Source: Actinomycetes bacterium
GTDB taxonomy: Bacteria; Actinomycetota; Actinomycetes; Mycobacteriales; Mycobacteriaceae
Direction: 5' to 3'
Assembly (NCBI GenBank): GCA_023461275.1
Contig: JAEYMI010000035.1
Location: 1-64,000 of the forward strand
Length of the DNA stretch: 64,000 bases
Shown here: positions 35,055-44,283 of the stretch, in pieces
How positions within the stretch are numbered: position 1 is the stretch's first letter
Layout of the letters: each line of letters starts with the position of its first letter
The notes under the pieces: model-generated
The model's database searches: none
Told to the model about the DNA's origin: nothing
Seen by the model: only the letters and a program-made list of their open reading frames with translations
Program-made: the position numbers and the translations under genes

Positions 35055-36189
35055 GGCCGCCACCGATGTACTCGCGTACCGTGCGACCGCCGATTCCCGA
35101 CACGATCTCGTAGTCGATGGTGCCGATGGCGTCGGCCCAATCGGCTGCCGTTGAACCGCCATCGCGGCCGGTGCCGAAGAGCTCCACCCGGTCCCCCTCG
35201 GCGATGCCAGCGCCGTCGGGTCCGAGGTCGATCACCGTCTGGTCCATGCAGATTCGGCCGACCGCGGGCAAGCGACGCCCGTTCGCGGTGACGGCCAGCT
35301 TCCCCGACAGCAAACGCGGGACACCGTCGGCGTAGCCCGCGGTGATCACCCCAACTATGGTGTCACGCGGCGCGATCCAGGTGTGGCTGTAGGAGACTCC
35401 TTGTCCGGCAGCCACTTTCTTGATCAACGACACCTCGGCGGAAAGCGTCATCGCGGGGATCAGACCGAAGTCGCCGCGCGCCGGGATGGGCGTACGGCCA
35501 TAGAGAGCGATTCCGGGCCGGACCAGGTCTCGTGCAAGATCCGGACGGGTCAGTGCCGCAGGTGAATTCGCGATGTGCATCACCTCGGGACCGGCGTCGA
35601 GCCGTCGTAGATCGTCCACTGCGGCGTCGAGCCGGGCCGCCTGTTCGGAGTTGAGTGGATGGTCCGGCTCGTCACCGCGCACCAGGTGACACATGGCCGC
35701 TCGCAGATGCACCGACTCCGCGGCCACCGCCTTTGCGAGATCGGTGGCGAACTCGGACCATTCGTCGACGGCCACCCCGCTGCGGTTGAGTCCGGTATCG
35801 ACCTTGGCGGTCACCGTGGCGGTGCGCCCCGCGCCCGTCGCGGCGTCGACCACAGCGGCCAGTTGTCGCGGGGAAGACACCGCGATGGTGATGTCGGCAT
35901 CGATGGCGGCACCGAAGTCGGAGTGCATCGTGTGAAGCCACGAGGTGATCGGGGCGTCGATGCCGGCCGCGCGCAGCGCCAGCGCTTCGGTGATGTGGGC
36001 GACGCCGAGTTCGGCGGCCCCGGCCGCCAGCGCCGTCTGCGCCACCGGAACGACGCCGTGACCATAGGCGTCGGCTTTGACCACCGCCAGCACGTCGGCA
36101 CCCGACGCCTCGCGCAGAACGCCGACGTTGTGGGCGATCGCATCCAGGTCGATGGTGGCGGTGAGTGCTGATTCGGTCATCGCCGCCAT
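35047..36189 (-). CDS. alr: Alanine racemase
   Basis: A 380-residue PLP enzyme making D-alanine for peptidoglycan. The PLP lysine is in AVVKADAYGHG, the catalytic Tyr region is SYSHTWIAPRDT, and GRICMDQTVIDLG is the conserved C-terminal block. Starts at 36189 and 36180 are both possible. First gene of the leftward alr-hydrolase-tsaE-tsaB-rimI-tsaD chain, all overlapping or abutting, so translation is likely coupled. Confidence 0.95.
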   Translation of the reverse strand: MAAMTESALTATIDLDAIAHNVGVLREASGADVLAVVKADAYGHGVVPVAQTALAAGAAELGVAHITEALALRAAGIDAPITSWLHTMHSDFGAAIDADITIAVSSPRQLAAVVDAATGAGRTATVTAKVDTGLNRSGVAVDEWSEFATDLAKAVAAESVHLRAAMCHLVRGDEPDHPLNSEQAARLDAAVDDLRRLDAGPEVMHIANSPAALTRPDLARDLVRPGIALYGRTPIPARGDFGLIPAMTLSAEVSLIKKVAAGQGVSYSHTWIAPRDTIVGVITAGYADGVPRLLSGKLAVTANGRRLPAVGRICMDQTVIDLGPDGAGIAEGDRVELFGTGRDGGSTAADWADAIGTIDYEIVSGIGGRTVREYIGGGRG

Positions 36190-36229
36190 TGTCCCAGATC
36201 ACCGCGACGACGCCGAATTCCACCTGACC

Positions 36230-36290
36230 GCATCTGAGTAGTCACACGCATCCGGCGAGCCGTTCCGGCTGGTGAACTCGAGCCATGACA
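36230..36290 (+). promoter_or_regulatory. Shared upstream module, copy 1
   Basis: GCATCTGAGTAGTCACAC at 36230-36247 and CGGCTGGTGAACTCGA at 36266-36281 are repeated, with identical spacing to the ATG (55 bp), upstream of a second small membrane-protein gene near 38.3 kb. The repeat covers only the promoter and leader, not the coding sequence, so a common regulator or sigma factor is likely. Confidence 0.65.
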
Positions 36291-36677
36291 ACAGCCCCGG
36301 CCCTGAACGACACCGCCATGACGAACGCCACCCGGCCGGTACCCACCGGGTACCTGCACGCGCTGACCGCAGCCCGGACCCTTGTGGCGTTGACCCTGGT
36401 GTTCGAGGGCATCACGACCGTCGCGTTCGGGCGCAGTATGTACGACGCGCTGGCCGCCCGACCGGCCCCCTACGCGACGCTCTACTGCGTGACCTTCGTC
36501 CTGATGGTCGCATCGTTCGTGGCAGCACATGCATGCCTCCGCAAAGCGCGTCAAGCGGCGCGCCAGGATGGATTCCACGGCACGTTGCCTGCAGTGAGAA
36601 ATGCGGCGTTGTGGTCACTGTGGGCAGTTCCGCCGATGTGGGTCGGGTTCATGACAGTTCTTCAGTCGATGCTGTGA
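36285..36677 (+). CDS. Small multi-helix membrane protein
   Basis: A 130-residue membrane protein with about three hydrophobic helices (ARTLVALTLVFEGITTVAF, TLYCVTFVLMVASFVAA, NAALWSLWAVPPMWVGFM). No family recognised. Its upstream region is nearly identical to that of another small membrane-protein gene at 38278. Its last 29 bases overlap the end of the converging EamA gene. Confidence 0.7.
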   Translation: MTTAPALNDTAMTNATRPVPTGYLHALTAARTLVALTLVFEGITTVAFGRSMYDALAARPAPYATLYCVTFVLMVASFVAAHACLRKARQAARQDGFHGTLPAVRNAALWSLWAVPPMWVGFMTVLQSML

Positions 36678-37626
36678 ACTCGCCGGGCTCGCTCCGCCGC
36701 GCACACAGCACCCCCGCGACCACCAGCACGCCCCCGACGATCTGCGTCCAGCTCGGAATCTGGCCGAGTAGCGCTGCGGCCCAGACGATCGCGGCAAGAA
36801 CCTCGAGCAAGGCCACCAGCGATGCCAGTCGCGCGCCGAGTCGTCGGGCGGCGGCGATTCCGCTGAGGTAGGCCAACCCGCCGGTGATCAGTGCCAGCGC
36901 CAGCAGCGTCGCCCACGCCGGGGCGTCGAAACTGGCGAAAGATGCTGTCGCGGCACCGATCCGGAACGGCACCAGCCGCAGTGCGGCCAGCACGGACAGC
37001 ATCACTGCGGCCACGACCATCCCGCCGGCCGCAAGAACCGAGGGCGGCAGGCCATCGTCGTGCCGGGCCGAAACCACGAAATAGGTTGCCAGACCGAGCA
37101 TTGCGCCCATCGCCCACAACACTCCGACGGCATTCACCGACGCCGACGACGCCAGTTCGAGCACCAGCACGAGACCGATCACGCTCAGTGCGATACCCGC
37201 GTAGATCCAGGCGTTGGGCCGCTGCCCGTGCACCGCCCACATCCACAGCACCACCACGATCACCCCGCCGTACTCGATGAGCAGCGCCGGTCCCACCGCG
37301 ATGGTCTGCACGGCCGAGAAATAGCAGAACTGTGCGGCGGCGACACCCATCGCGCCGTAGACCACGATCGTCGTCGGACGGGTGATCACCGCACGCCAAC
37401 TCAACGATCGACGCGACATCTCACGCACCGCGAGCGGCATCAGCACCAGCGCGCCGACGGCGATACGAATGATCACCACCGCCCCCGGCGACCAACCCGC
37501 GTCCATCAGCGGACGTGCCAGCGGCCCCGACAATCCGAAGCTGATCGCCGAGACCAGCGCGAACACCACGCCCGACGACGCCGCGGGCATCTGACGCCGT
37601 GGCGTGTCATAAGTCATCGATGCCAT
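36649..37626 (-). CDS. EamA/DMT-family transporter
   Basis: A 325-residue transporter with two EamA repeats of about five helices each (SAISFGLSGPLARPLMDAGW... and TGGLAYLSGIAAARRLGARL). Drug/metabolite-family exporters of amino acids or metabolites share this form; the substrate is not predictable. Divergent from a CGNR zinc-finger protein with only 39 bp between starts, which probably regulates it. ATGs at 37626 and 37617 are possible. Confidence 0.88.
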   Translation of the reverse strand: MASMTYDTPRRQMPAASSGVVFALVSAISFGLSGPLARPLMDAGWSPGAVVIIRIAVGALVLMPLAVREMSRRSLSWRAVITRPTTIVVYGAMGVAAAQFCYFSAVQTIAVGPALLIEYGGVIVVVLWMWAVHGQRPNAWIYAGIALSVIGLVLVLELASSASVNAVGVLWAMGAMLGLATYFVVSARHDDGLPPSVLAAGGMVVAAVMLSVLAALRLVPFRIGAATASFASFDAPAWATLLALALITGGLAYLSGIAAARRLGARLASLVALLEVLAAIVWAAALLGQIPSWTQIVGGVLVVAGVLCARRSEPGEFTASTEELS

Positions 37627-37665
37627 GACAGATGACGTTAGAGAGCATCGATGTAAGGTGTCAAC

Positions 37666-38205
37666 ATGATTTTCAGTGATGACGTCGACTGCGCCCTGCA
37701 GGCGGCCGCCGCACTGGTCAACTCCGACGACGACCGTCATCCGCCGCTGAACACCATCGCCGACCTCGACGCCTTCTGGACCCGCTTCGGCTACACCGGC
37801 CATCGCGCAGGCGACGCCGACGAACTCCGCCGGGTCCGCGACCTGCGGGCCGACCTTGCTTCCCTCATGCTCGCCGACCGCGACGACGCCGTCGAACGGG
37901 TCAACAACATCCTGCGCCGATGCCAGGCACTCCCCCAGCTGGTCCGACACGGCGAGTCCGACTGGCATATCCACGCCGTCGATTCCGGCCGTCCACTCGA
38001 CGAACGCATCCTGGTGGAAACTGCGATGGCGATGATCGACGTCATCCGCGCCGACGAACTCAGCCGACTTGCGACATGCGCCGACGACGACTGCGACTGC
38101 CTCGTCGTCGACCTGTCGCGCAACCGGTCTCGTCGCTACTGCTGCACCGCGTGCGGAAATCGCAATGCGGTGGCGGCCTATCGTCGACGCCAAGCCGACA
38201 GCTGA
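37666..38205 (+). CDS. CGNR zinc-finger (ABATE-type) regulator
   Basis: A 179-residue protein. The N-terminal helical ABATE-type domain (VDCALQAAAALVNS, DLDAFWTRFGYTG) is followed by a zinc finger: CADDDCDCLVVDLSRN, then RRYCCTACGNRNAVAAYRR, with the CGNR signature. The family is thought to be stress-related transcription regulators. Divergent to the EamA transporter and therefore its likely regulator. Confidence 0.85.
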   Translation: MIFSDDVDCALQAAAALVNSDDDRHPPLNTIADLDAFWTRFGYTGHRAGDADELRRVRDLRADLASLMLADRDDAVERVNNILRRCQALPQLVRHGESDWHIHAVDSGRPLDERILVETAMAMIDVIRADELSRLATCADDDCDCLVVDLSRNRSRRYCCTACGNRNAVAAYRRRQADS

Positions 38206-38222
38206 CCGCGCAATCACTCCCG

Positions 38223-38282
38223 GCATCTGAGTAGTCACACTGATCCGCTCAGATCGAGCGGCTGGTGAACTCGATCCATGAC
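38223..38282 (+). promoter_or_regulatory. Shared upstream module, copy 2
   Basis: The same GCATCTGAGTAGTCACAC (38223-38240) and CGGCTGGTGAACTCGA (38259-38274) blocks as at 36.2 kb, again with 55 bp from the first base to the ATG. The bases between the blocks differ, which argues for conserved functional sites rather than a simple recent duplication. Confidence 0.65.
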
Positions 38283-38667
38283 CGCAATGCCGTACCCGAA
38301 TCCGCTGCCCTATCCGAATCTTCCTACCGCACGCCGTCTGTGGCACCGCCCGTCGACCATATGGCTTCTCAACCTGGGTTCGATAGCGACGCTCGTAGCG
38401 ACTCCGTTCGCCGTCATGTACGGCATCGGCGGCGTCATCTTCGGTGCCGACACCGAGAGCAACGTCGCCTATCTCGGTGTGGCGTTGCTGGCCCTCGCCG
38501 CGATTCTCTTCATCACGTCAACTGTCCTCGCGGTGTTCGCGCTGATCGCCACCATCGGAGCGGCCGGCGCGAAGATCAACTCCCACGCTGCGATCATCGC
38601 CGCCTGGATCATCACCGGATTGAACGTGACCATCCACATCGCGCCGTTCCTGTACCGATTGATCTGA
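38278..38667 (+). CDS. Small three-helix membrane protein
   Basis: A 129-residue membrane protein with a Pro/Asn-rich N-terminus (YPNPLPYPNLP) and helices at about residues 28-52, 62-87 and 94-120. Not recognisably related in sequence to the 130-residue protein at 36285, although both share the upstream module and similar length. Function unknown. Confidence 0.7.
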   Translation: MTAMPYPNPLPYPNLPTARRLWHRPSTIWLLNLGSIATLVATPFAVMYGIGGVIFGADTESNVAYLGVALLALAAILFITSTVLAVFALIATIGAAGAKINSHAAIIAAWIITGLNVTIHIAPFLYRLI

Positions 38668-38687
38668 GCGCAAGGCGTGAATATGTT

Positions 38688-40115
38688 TCAGGACAACAGG
38701 TCTCGGATCGCCGGGCGCACGGCCGCCAGCAGATTCGACGCACCGATCGGGGCACCGTCGCTGGCCAGCTCGGCTGCCCGTGCGTGCACCCGCGCCGCTG
38801 CCGCACCGGCCCAGACCGGCGGAAGACCTGCCGCCAGAAGCGATCCCGCGATCCCTGACAGCACATCTCCCGCGCCGGCGGTCGCCGCCCACGACGATCC
38901 GGCATCGTTGCCGAACACCGTGCCGTCGGACTGCGCGACCAGGGTGATGCGCCCCTTCAGGAGCACGGCCACTCCCCACTCGCGCGCGAGTTCGGTGACC
39001 GCACCCAGACGGTCGGCGCCAACGGGTTGCCCTGCGAGACGGGCGAATTCACCGGCATGTGGCGTGAGCAGCGTCGGCGCTTCACGACCCCGAACGAGCT
39101 CCGGATGGTCCGCGAGCACAGTGAGACCATCGGCGTCGACGAGGACCGATAGCTCGGTGGCGAGGATCTCCCCGACCAGATCGACCGCTGCGGCGTCGGT
39201 GCCGGCGCCGGGCCCGATCACCCAGGCCTGTACTCGTCCGGCGTCGGAGAGTTGCGGCACCGCAACCACTTCCGGAAAGTGATCCACCACTTCGGCGTGG
39301 GCCGACCCGACATAGCGGGTCATGCCCGACGTTGCGGCGACCGCGGCTCCGGCACAGAGGATCCCGGCCCCTGGATAACGATGTGAACCTGCGATGATGC
39401 CGACGACACCCTGGGTGTACTTGTCGTCGTGCGGACCGGGAATCGGCCACGCAGAAGCGATCTCGGCGTCGGTGAGGGAGTACAGGCGCGGAGTGGTCGG
39501 CGTCTCGTGATCGCCCAACCCGATGTCGATCACCTCCACCCGGCCACACTGCGGCGCGGCCAGCAGGTGCGCATTGCGCGGCACCCCGAAGGTGACGGTG
39601 ATGTCGGCGCGCACGGCCGGGTGGTGCACCTCGCCGGTGTCGGCGTCGACACCGGACGGCAAGTCGACCGCAACGATGGCAGTCGTCGGGGGTATAGCGT
39701 CGAACACCGCGGCCGCCGATGGTCGTAGCGGTCCCCTACCGCCGATCCCGACGACCCCGTCGATCACCACATCGACTGTGTCGGAAAGCTTTCCGACGAC
39801 GGTTCCGCCGTCCCGACGAAACGCAGCCAGACCTCCGGCATGCGCCTTGTCCGGCACGAGCAGCACCGCCTCGCACGCCACGCCGCGACGGCACAACGCG
39901 GCAGCTGCATACAGGGCGTCGCCACCGTTGTCACCGGCCCCGACGACCACACCCACCGAGCGGCCGTACACCCCTCCGGTGGCGGACAATTCGCGAATCA
40001 CCACCGTGGCCACGCCGCCGGAAGCGCGGCGCATCAACGTCCCGTTGACCAGCAACTGTCCCGTCGCGGCTTCCGCGTCGCGGACGGCGTCGGCGGTGAG
40101 GTAGCGGATCGGCAT
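38688..40115 (-). CDS. nnrE-nnrD: Bifunctional NAD(P)HX epimerase/dehydratase
   Basis: A 475-residue repair enzyme for hydrated NAD(P)H. The N-terminal epimerase domain has VGAGDNGGDALYAA and VVIDGVVGIGGRGP; the C-terminal ADP-dependent dehydratase has GVVGIIAGSHRYPGAGIL, LLTPHAGEFARL, GRITLVAQSDG and SSWAATAGAGDVLSG, all family signatures. The ATG at 40115 (MPIRYLTADAV) is chosen because any earlier start would lie inside glmS. Homologue of Rv3433c. Confidence 0.94.
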   Translation of the reverse strand: MPIRYLTADAVRDAEAATGQLLVNGTLMRRASGGVATVVIRELSATGGVYGRSVGVVVGAGDNGGDALYAAAALCRRGVACEAVLLVPDKAHAGGLAAFRRDGGTVVGKLSDTVDVVIDGVVGIGGRGPLRPSAAAVFDAIPPTTAIVAVDLPSGVDADTGEVHHPAVRADITVTFGVPRNAHLLAAPQCGRVEVIDIGLGDHETPTTPRLYSLTDAEIASAWPIPGPHDDKYTQGVVGIIAGSHRYPGAGILCAGAAVAATSGMTRYVGSAHAEVVDHFPEVVAVPQLSDAGRVQAWVIGPGAGTDAAAVDLVGEILATELSVLVDADGLTVLADHPELVRGREAPTLLTPHAGEFARLAGQPVGADRLGAVTELAREWGVAVLLKGRITLVAQSDGTVFGNDAGSSWAATAGAGDVLSGIAGSLLAAGLPPVWAGAAAARVHARAAELASDGAPIGASNLLAAVRPAIRDLLS

Positions 40116-40137
40116 CGGGACCTGTTGTCTGCCAGAC

Positions 40138-42000
40138 CTATTCGACGGTGACCGACTTGGCGAGGTTACGCGGCTTGTCGACGTCGTAGCCGCGGGTCTG
40201 GGCGACCGTGGCCGCGAACACCTGCAGCGGCACCGTCGACACCAGCGGCTGCAGCAGCGTCGGCACCTTCGGAATGGGGATGAAATGATCGGCCACCGAA
40301 CGGGCCGAGTCGTCGTCGGCCTCGGCGATGACGATGGTCTGCGCACCGCGCGCCTGGATCTCGCGGATGTTGCTGACCATCTTGGAGTGCAGCAACGCAC
40401 GCCCATCGGCCGACGGCATCACGATGATCACCGGCAGACCGTCTTCGATCAGGGCGATCGGGCCGTGCTTGAGCTCGCCGGCCGCGAAGCCCTCGGCGTG
40501 CATGTAGGCGAGTTCCTTGAGTTTCAGCGCGCCCTCGAGAGCCACCGGGTACCCGACGTGGCGGCCGATGAACAGCACAGTCTTCTTGTCGGCCAACGAT
40601 CGGGCCAGCTCACGCACCGGTTCGACCGTCCCGAGCACCTCGCTCACCGCGTCGACCATCAGTTCCATCGCGGCGAATTCGCGCGACACCTCGTCGGCGT
40701 ACTTGGTGCCGCGGGCCTGCGCGAGCGCCAGACCCACCAGGTAGGCGGCGGCGATCTGCGCCAGGAAACACTTCGTCGACGCGACACCGATCTCCGGGCC
40801 GGCGTGGGTGTAGAGCACGGCGTCGGATTCGCGCGGGATCTGCGCGCCGTTGGTGTTGCAGATGGCCAGGACGCGGGCTTTTTGGTCCTTGGCGTGGCGG
40901 ACCGCTTCGAGGGTGTCGGCGGTCTCGCCGGACTGTGAGATCGCGACGACGAGCGTCGAACGATCCAAAACCGGGTCGCGGTACCGGAATTCGCTGGCGA
41001 GCTCAACCTCGACGGGCAGCCGGGTCCAGTGCTCGATGGCGTATTTGGCGAGCAGGCCCGCGTGATAGGCGGTACCGCAGGCGACCACGAAAACCTTGTC
41101 GACATCACGCAGGTCGTCGTCGGTGAGGCGTTGCTCGTCGAGGACGATCCGGCCGTCCTCCAGGTGCCCGAGCAGGGTGTCGGCGAGCGCACGCGGCTGC
41201 TCGGCGATCTCCTTAAGCATGAAGTAGTCGTAGCCGCCCTTCTCGGCGGCGGCGAGGTCCCAGTCGATGTGGAACGGCTTGCCGGTGCTGGGTGTCGCGT
41301 CAAAGTCGGTGATCGTGTAGCTGTCGGCGGTGATGACCACCACCTGGTCCTGGCCGAGTTCCACCGCGTCGCGGGTGTGCTCGATGAAGGCCGTGACGTC
41401 GGAGCCGACGAACATCTCGCCGTCGCCGACTCCGACGACCAGCGGTGTGGACCGCCGCGCGGCGACGATGACGGCGGGGTGATCGGAATGGGTGAAGACC
41501 AGCGTAAACGCGCCCTCGAGGCGTTGGAGCGTGGCATACGCGCTGGCGACAAAGTCGCCGGCGGTGTCACCGGACGCGTAGAAGCTCTCCAGCAAATGCA
41601 CGGCGGTTTCGGTGTCGGTCTCCGAGGTGAACTCGATGCCGGCATTCTCGAGTTCGGCGCGCAGCGGCGCATAGTTCTCGATGATCCCGTTGTGCACCAC
41701 GGCGATCTTGCCGTCGACGCTGGTGTGCGGGTGCGCGTTGCGGTCGGTGGGCTGACCGTGGGTGGCCCACCGCGTGTGGCCCATGCCGGTGGTGCCGACC
41801 AGCTTGTCCCGACCGACGGTCGCGATCTGCTTGTCCAGGTTCTCCAGGCGGCCGGCCTTTTTCTCCACCGCGGTGTGTCCGTGGCCGTCGAGAATCGCCA
41901 CGCCCGCCGAGTCGTATCCCCGGTACTCCATCCGCCGCAGCGCCTCGACCACGATGTCCAGCGCGTCGCGGTTGCCCACGTATCCGACGATTCCACACAT
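40138..42000 (-). CDS. glmS: Glucosamine-fructose-6-phosphate aminotransferase
   Basis: A 620-residue enzyme making glucosamine-6-phosphate for the cell wall. Cys2 after the initiator Met (MCGIVGYVG) is the glutaminase nucleophile, with GMGHTRWATHG and HNGIIENY in the same domain; the isomerase half has two SIS domains (SQSGETADTLEA, IGRHVGYPVALEGALKLKE) and the C-terminus ends DKPRNLAKSVTVE as in all GlmS. Functionally linked to glmM nearby. Confidence 0.97.
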   Translation of the reverse strand: MCGIVGYVGNRDALDIVVEALRRMEYRGYDSAGVAILDGHGHTAVEKKAGRLENLDKQIATVGRDKLVGTTGMGHTRWATHGQPTDRNAHPHTSVDGKIAVVHNGIIENYAPLRAELENAGIEFTSETDTETAVHLLESFYASGDTAGDFVASAYATLQRLEGAFTLVFTHSDHPAVIVAARRSTPLVVGVGDGEMFVGSDVTAFIEHTRDAVELGQDQVVVITADSYTITDFDATPSTGKPFHIDWDLAAAEKGGYDYFMLKEIAEQPRALADTLLGHLEDGRIVLDEQRLTDDDLRDVDKVFVVACGTAYHAGLLAKYAIEHWTRLPVEVELASEFRYRDPVLDRSTLVVAISQSGETADTLEAVRHAKDQKARVLAICNTNGAQIPRESDAVLYTHAGPEIGVASTKCFLAQIAAAYLVGLALAQARGTKYADEVSREFAAMELMVDAVSEVLGTVEPVRELARSLADKKTVLFIGRHVGYPVALEGALKLKELAYMHAEGFAAGELKHGPIALIEDGLPVIIVMPSADGRALLHSKMVSNIREIQARGAQTIVIAEADDDSARSVADHFIPIPKVPTLLQPLVSTVPLQVFAATVAQTRGYDVDKPRNLAKSVTVE

Positions 42001-42042
42001 AGTTGACCAGGGTACCTGGGCGTCGGGGCAGCTTCGCCGAGG

Positions 42043-42915
42043 TCAGTCGGTGCGGGCCCGCCGACGTCGCGGTTTGGCACCGACCAACATCGAGACGTGA
42101 TCGAGCTCTCGCTCGGGCGCGTCGTCGAGATCGATATTCCCGAGCTTGCCGAGCAACTCTTCGGGGTTGGTGAACACCGCGTAGGTGGGGTCGTCGGCCA
42201 CCGTGGCCAGCACAAACCCGGTGATCAGGGCCCTGGTCGCGGCGTGCACCTTCTTGTCGGCGCCGTTGATACCGAGCAGGTTCTTGATCGACCGGCGCTC
42301 GAGGAGGTCACGGGTGCCGCCCTTGGCGATGGTGCGCAGTGTCACGTCACCCCCATAGGCCTGGGACAGGGGCAGCGCATTCGCGTCGAACTTGTCCAGA
42401 TCGCCGGCATTGGCGAGGAACGTGCCCGGCGCGGTGACCGTCGCGGCGGTCGGCAGCAGTGTCGCGGTGGTCGGTGCCGGGAACACTCCTGCCACACCGC
42501 GGATGTTCAGCGGCGGTTGTCCGCCGAGATCGTCGGTACCGGCCGCGATGACCGCCGCCGATGCCCCGAAGCCGTGACCGGCGACGCCGATCTTCTCCGG
42601 GTCCACGGTGATCTGCCCGAAGCCCAAAGGGAACCGCGACACGACGGTCAGCGTGGAACGCAGGTCGGCGGCCAGTGCGGTGTCGGAAGCGAGCATTCCG
42701 GTCTGACTGTCCGGTGCGACCACCACGATCCCCCACGACGCCAGATGCATCAGCAGATCGCGGTAGCGCGCGCTGGTGGTCATCCAGGCGTGTCCGAAGG
42801 CGATGGCGGGCAGTCGTTCTCCCTCTGCGGGGACGAACAACGAGCCGGTGATCCCCACGATCCCGAGATCGCCGGACAGCACCTTGTACGGACCGCGACG
42901 GGCCAGTTGGGTCAT
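42043..42915 (-). CDS. Dienelactone-hydrolase-like protein without nucleophile Ser
   Basis: A 290-residue alpha/beta-hydrolase-fold protein, similar in type and position to mycobacterial genes beside glmS. LPAIAFGHAWMTTSARY, WGIVVVAPDSQTG and VAGHGFGASAAVIAAG follow the fold. The nucleophile elbow, normally Gly-x-Ser-x-Gly, reads GHGFG, with Gly in place of the nucleophile; no substitute Cys or Asp is there. It may therefore bind rather than hydrolyse. The C-terminus is basic (KPRRRRARTD). A start at 42960 would add a basic 15-residue extension. Confidence 0.8.
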   Translation of the reverse strand: MTQLARRGPYKVLSGDLGIVGITGSLFVPAEGERLPAIAFGHAWMTTSARYRDLLMHLASWGIVVVAPDSQTGMLASDTALAADLRSTLTVVSRFPLGFGQITVDPEKIGVAGHGFGASAAVIAAGTDDLGGQPPLNIRGVAGVFPAPTTATLLPTAATVTAPGTFLANAGDLDKFDANALPLSQAYGGDVTLRTIAKGGTRDLLERRSIKNLLGINGADKKVHAATRALITGFVLATVADDPTYAVFTNPEELLGKLGNIDLDDAPERELDHVSMLVGAKPRRRRARTD

Positions 42916-42970
42916 GGCCTTCTTTCCCGACACAGGGGTCAGGCGTTTCTTCCCGGGCACGTCCGTCAGC

Positions 42971-43231
42971 TTATTCGTCGATCACGCCGCGATGCGGACT
43001 GGCCTCGGCCACGTCGGCCGGCAACATGATGCGTGGTGTTGCGACGTCGGCGATATCGGCGTCGATCTCGAGTTGCCGACGCAGACGCAGTTGCGCCGAC
43101 TGCGTGGCCTCGGTGTGCTCGGCGAATTCGGCGGCCAGCCGGCGTTGGGCGGCCGAATACATCCGCGACGCCCCGACGACCTCGCGGGTGGCATCCCTGC
43201 TGATCGCCTCGATCTGATCGGCCAGGTTCAT
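42971..43231 (-). CDS. Small helical protein, third gene of a T7SS-like trio
   Basis: An 86-residue, mostly helical protein (IEAISRDATREVVGASRMYSA, RRLAAEFAEHTEATQSAQLR). No motif recognised. Its ATG overlaps the stop of the preceding gene by 4 bp, so it is the last gene of a coupled three-gene operon running leftward from 44636. Confidence 0.65.
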   Translation of the reverse strand: MNLADQIEAISRDATREVVGASRMYSAAQRRLAAEFAEHTEATQSAQLRLRRQLEIDADIADVATPRIMLPADVAEASPHRGVIDE

Positions 43232-44283
43232 TGGTCACCCGCCAACGCCAGGTCGGCTCCGGGGTCTTTGCCGGGACGTGTCGGCGGGGCCGGAATGCGA
43301 GAAGCATCGGTCGACGGGGCCTCGGTCAACTGGGTCCGTTCGGTCCGCGCGACGTCGGGCACCTGCTTGTGCTGCTGGGCCAGATCGGGATGCGGCTGAT
43401 CATGTTGTGGCGAATCATGTTGCGGCTGATCATGTTGTGGCAGTGACGAACCCGCAGGCTCCGCTGGCTCCGGCGACGGTTCGGGCGCGGTGCCGGGATC
43501 AGTAAGTGGCGTGAGCCGCAGCGGCAGGTCCTCGACCTGGACGCTCGATTGCGGTGAGGCGGGTGCCGAGGCCTGGTGGTCGGGATGGGCGCGGGAGCTG
43601 TCCGGGGCGGGCGCCGGGTCTGCGGTCGGCATGACGTTGGGTCCGGCGAAATAAGGCTCGGCATCGAGTTCGTCGGTGGCGCGGTTGAGTGTGGACAGGA
43701 TGTCGTCGACGCCGTCCACCGTGGCCTTCGCCGAGGTCAGGTACATCTCGCACCGCGAGACGATGTCGTCGACGACGATGCCCACCGGCAGTGCGCCTCG
43801 AAGGATCGCCGCGGGCACCTCGGCGATCGGAACACCGCCGATGAGTGGCTGCGAGAGCCGCGCCACCGCCAGGTACCAGGTGCGCAGCAACCGGTCGATG
43901 CCGGCTGCGGCCGCGCTGGTCGCCTCCGACAGCGTTCGCAGAACCTGCAAATCCGCTTCGGCGCGACGCTGATGTTCCACCACCGCCGCGATCATCACCG
44001 ATCCCGCTGCGCTCCGCCATCCCTGGTCGAGTCGGACTGACTGTTCCGGGAGTCGGTGTAGCTGCTCGGACACCAGCTGATACGCCGTCGCCAATCGGTG
44101 ACTGTCGGCCAGGAACCCGGAGATATCGCAGCCGCCGACCCGCGTGAAGGGCTGGCGCACCGCATGCTCGGCGGGCACGCTCGCGCCGAGCGTCACCCCC
44201 AGCCCGATGATCTCGACGAGGTGCTCCACCCCGGCGACGGCCTGCTCCCGCAGAGCGGTTAGCGAATCGTTCGGGCGGGTCAC
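43228..44283 (-). CDS. Helical protein with Pro/Gln/His-rich tail (Rv3439c-like)
   Basis: A 351-residue protein corresponding in position to Rv3439c. The first 210 residues are long helices (LTALREQAVAGVEHLVEIIG, RLATAYQLVSEQLHRLPEQ, DQGWRSAAGSVMIAAV), with a Trp-containing turn reminiscent of WXG/PPE-type secretion proteins. The rest is disordered, rich in Pro, with a repeat QHDQPQHDSPQHDQP encoded by tandem 15-base units near 43395-43440. GTG start overlaps the preceding stop (GTGA). Function unknown; a type VII secretion link is inference. Confidence 0.65.
   Translation of the reverse strand: MTRPNDSLTALREQAVAGVEHLVEIIGLGVTLGASVPAEHAVRQPFTRVGGCDISGFLADSHRLATAYQLVSEQLHRLPEQSVRLDQGWRSAAGSVMIAAVVEHQRRAEADLQVLRTLSEATSAAAAGIDRLLRTWYLAVARLSQPLIGGVPIAEVPAAILRGALPVGIVVDDIVSRCEMYLTSAKATVDGVDDILSTLNRATDELDAEPYFAGPNVMPTADPAPAPDSSRAHPDHQASAPASPQSSVQVEDLPLRLTPLTDPGTAPEPSPEPAEPAGSSLPQHDQPQHDSPQHDQPHPDLAQQHKQVPDVARTERTQLTEAPSTDASRIPAPPTRPGKDPGADLALAGDQ

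Noticed and set aside
38688..40406. Long form of the NAD(P)HX repair enzyme
   Set aside because: The extra 97 residues would lie within the 3' end of glmS and are Arg/Ser-rich; the family starts at MPIRYLT.
43395..43440. CRISPR-like repeats
   Set aside because: Short tandem in-frame units coding for a QHDQP-type protein repeat, with no spacers.
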